64,000 nucleotides of DNA, taken from contig NZ_PGFZ01000003.1 of assembly GCF_002923755.1 (NCBI RefSeq), forward strand, positions 107,878 through 171,877, written 5' to 3'. Shown here piece after piece: positions 63,686-64,000 of this stretch. This DNA comes from Methylovulum psychrotolerans. Lineage in GTDB: Bacteria; Pseudomonadota; Gammaproteobacteria; Methylococcales; Methylomonadaceae. The stretch's first letter is position 1; every line of letters starts with the position of its first letter. Below the pieces are notes generated by a model that saw only the letters and a list, made by a program, of their open reading frames with translations, was not told the origin of the DNA and searched no databases. The position numbers were made by a program, and so were the translations under genes.

Positions 63686-64000
63686 TTAAGGGGCGTGATT
63701 TTCCACAGGCAGCTTTTGTGGGGTCAGGCGGTAGCCCATCGCGTGCATAATGGCGTTGACGCTGCCAAATTGCGGGTTGCCGTTTTCCGACAGGGCTTTT
63801 TGCACACCCTTCCGGCTAAAGCCGGAAACTTCCGCGATGCGGCTTACACCTTTGACGCGGCTCACCACGCGCAAAGAAGCCATCAGGGAAGCGGTGTCGC
63901 CGCTCTCGGCATATTCATCAAAGAGGACAGTAATGTAATCGTCCATCTCGTCAGGATGATTGCGGAGGTATTCTTCTTCAACCTCACCAATCGTTCTATA
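63686..64000 (-). CDS. HigA-like antitoxin / addiction module antidote, 5' end beyond the window
   Basis: At least 105 codons; the frame is open to the window edge (EVEEEYLRNHPDE precedes the internal Met). Helix-turn-helix region: ASLRVVSRVKGVSRIAEVSG followed by FSRKGVQKALSENGNPQFGS, the pattern of the TIGR02684 antidote family. The partner HigB/RelE-type toxin is expected just upstream, outside the window. Confidence 0.85.
   Translation of the reverse strand, partial: YRTIGEVEEEYLRNHPDEMDDYITVLFDEYAESGDTASLMASLRVVSRVKGVSRIAEVSGFSRKGVQKALSENGNPQFGSVNAIMHAMGYRLTPQKLPVENHAP

Overview
The window looks like a chromosome segment of a gammaproteobacterium. The gene set (type IV pilus motors PilT/PilU, a rodA-mltB-rlpA-dacA envelope operon, single-domain QueF, exosortase-A-associated genes, many small IS and REP-like elements) would fit a Methylococcales-type methanotroph. 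That placement is an inference from general resemblance; no marker gene here proves it.

Layout. 1-12.6 kb is housekeeping and surface polysaccharide: the 5' part of dxs, then a + strand cluster with polysaccharide deacetylase, TPR protein, O-antigen-ligase-like protein, acyl carrier protein, the two exosortase-A-system hydrolases and a family 2 glycosyltransferase (no exosortase is present), then a GNAT, yqhA-glutaredoxin-fumC (translationally coupled) and queF-psd. 12.6-19.3 kb is a mobile-element island. One IS3-family copy has been hit by two other IS elements at exact, still readable target sites, and a second IS3-family copy cuts off the start of a hypothetical gene. 19.4-38.9 kb returns to core genes: diguanylate cyclase, long Hsp70 protein, dicarboxylate symporter, PIN toxin-antitoxin pair, the rodA-mltB-rlpA-dacA-dat-ybeD envelope operon, purC, pilU, pilT, yggS, an Rpn-type nuclease and a spermidine-synthase-like membrane protein. 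39-41.9 kb holds MITE copies, an orphan NuoL-like subunit and an Rpn pseudogene.

42.0-49.6 kb is the most interesting intact system. It is a five-gene minus-strand cassette with a Ser/Thr kinase carrying Sel1 repeats, a VWA-FHA protein, two PP2C phosphatases and a trypsin-like protease with an FHA domain. Four of the five appear to be single-pass membrane proteins that put a phospho-signalling domain in the cytoplasm and a repeat, VWA or protease domain in the periplasm. A 54-bp sequence is repeated upstream of the first and the last gene.

49.7-64 kb is a degraded accessory region: a DDE IS abutting a 5'-truncated radical SAM gene, a 353-bp AT-rich element bounded by inverted repeats, tandem decayed AntA/AntB antirepressor copies, a complete-looking Tn3-family transposon, and a type I-E CRISPR-Cas locus that has been inverted, deleted and truncated so that only cas5e and cse2 are whole. 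It ends with a second serine recombinase beside a diverged Tn3-like terminal repeat, an unknown gene, and the edge of a HigA-like antitoxin. I found no CRISPR array, cas1/cas2, tRNA or rRNA.
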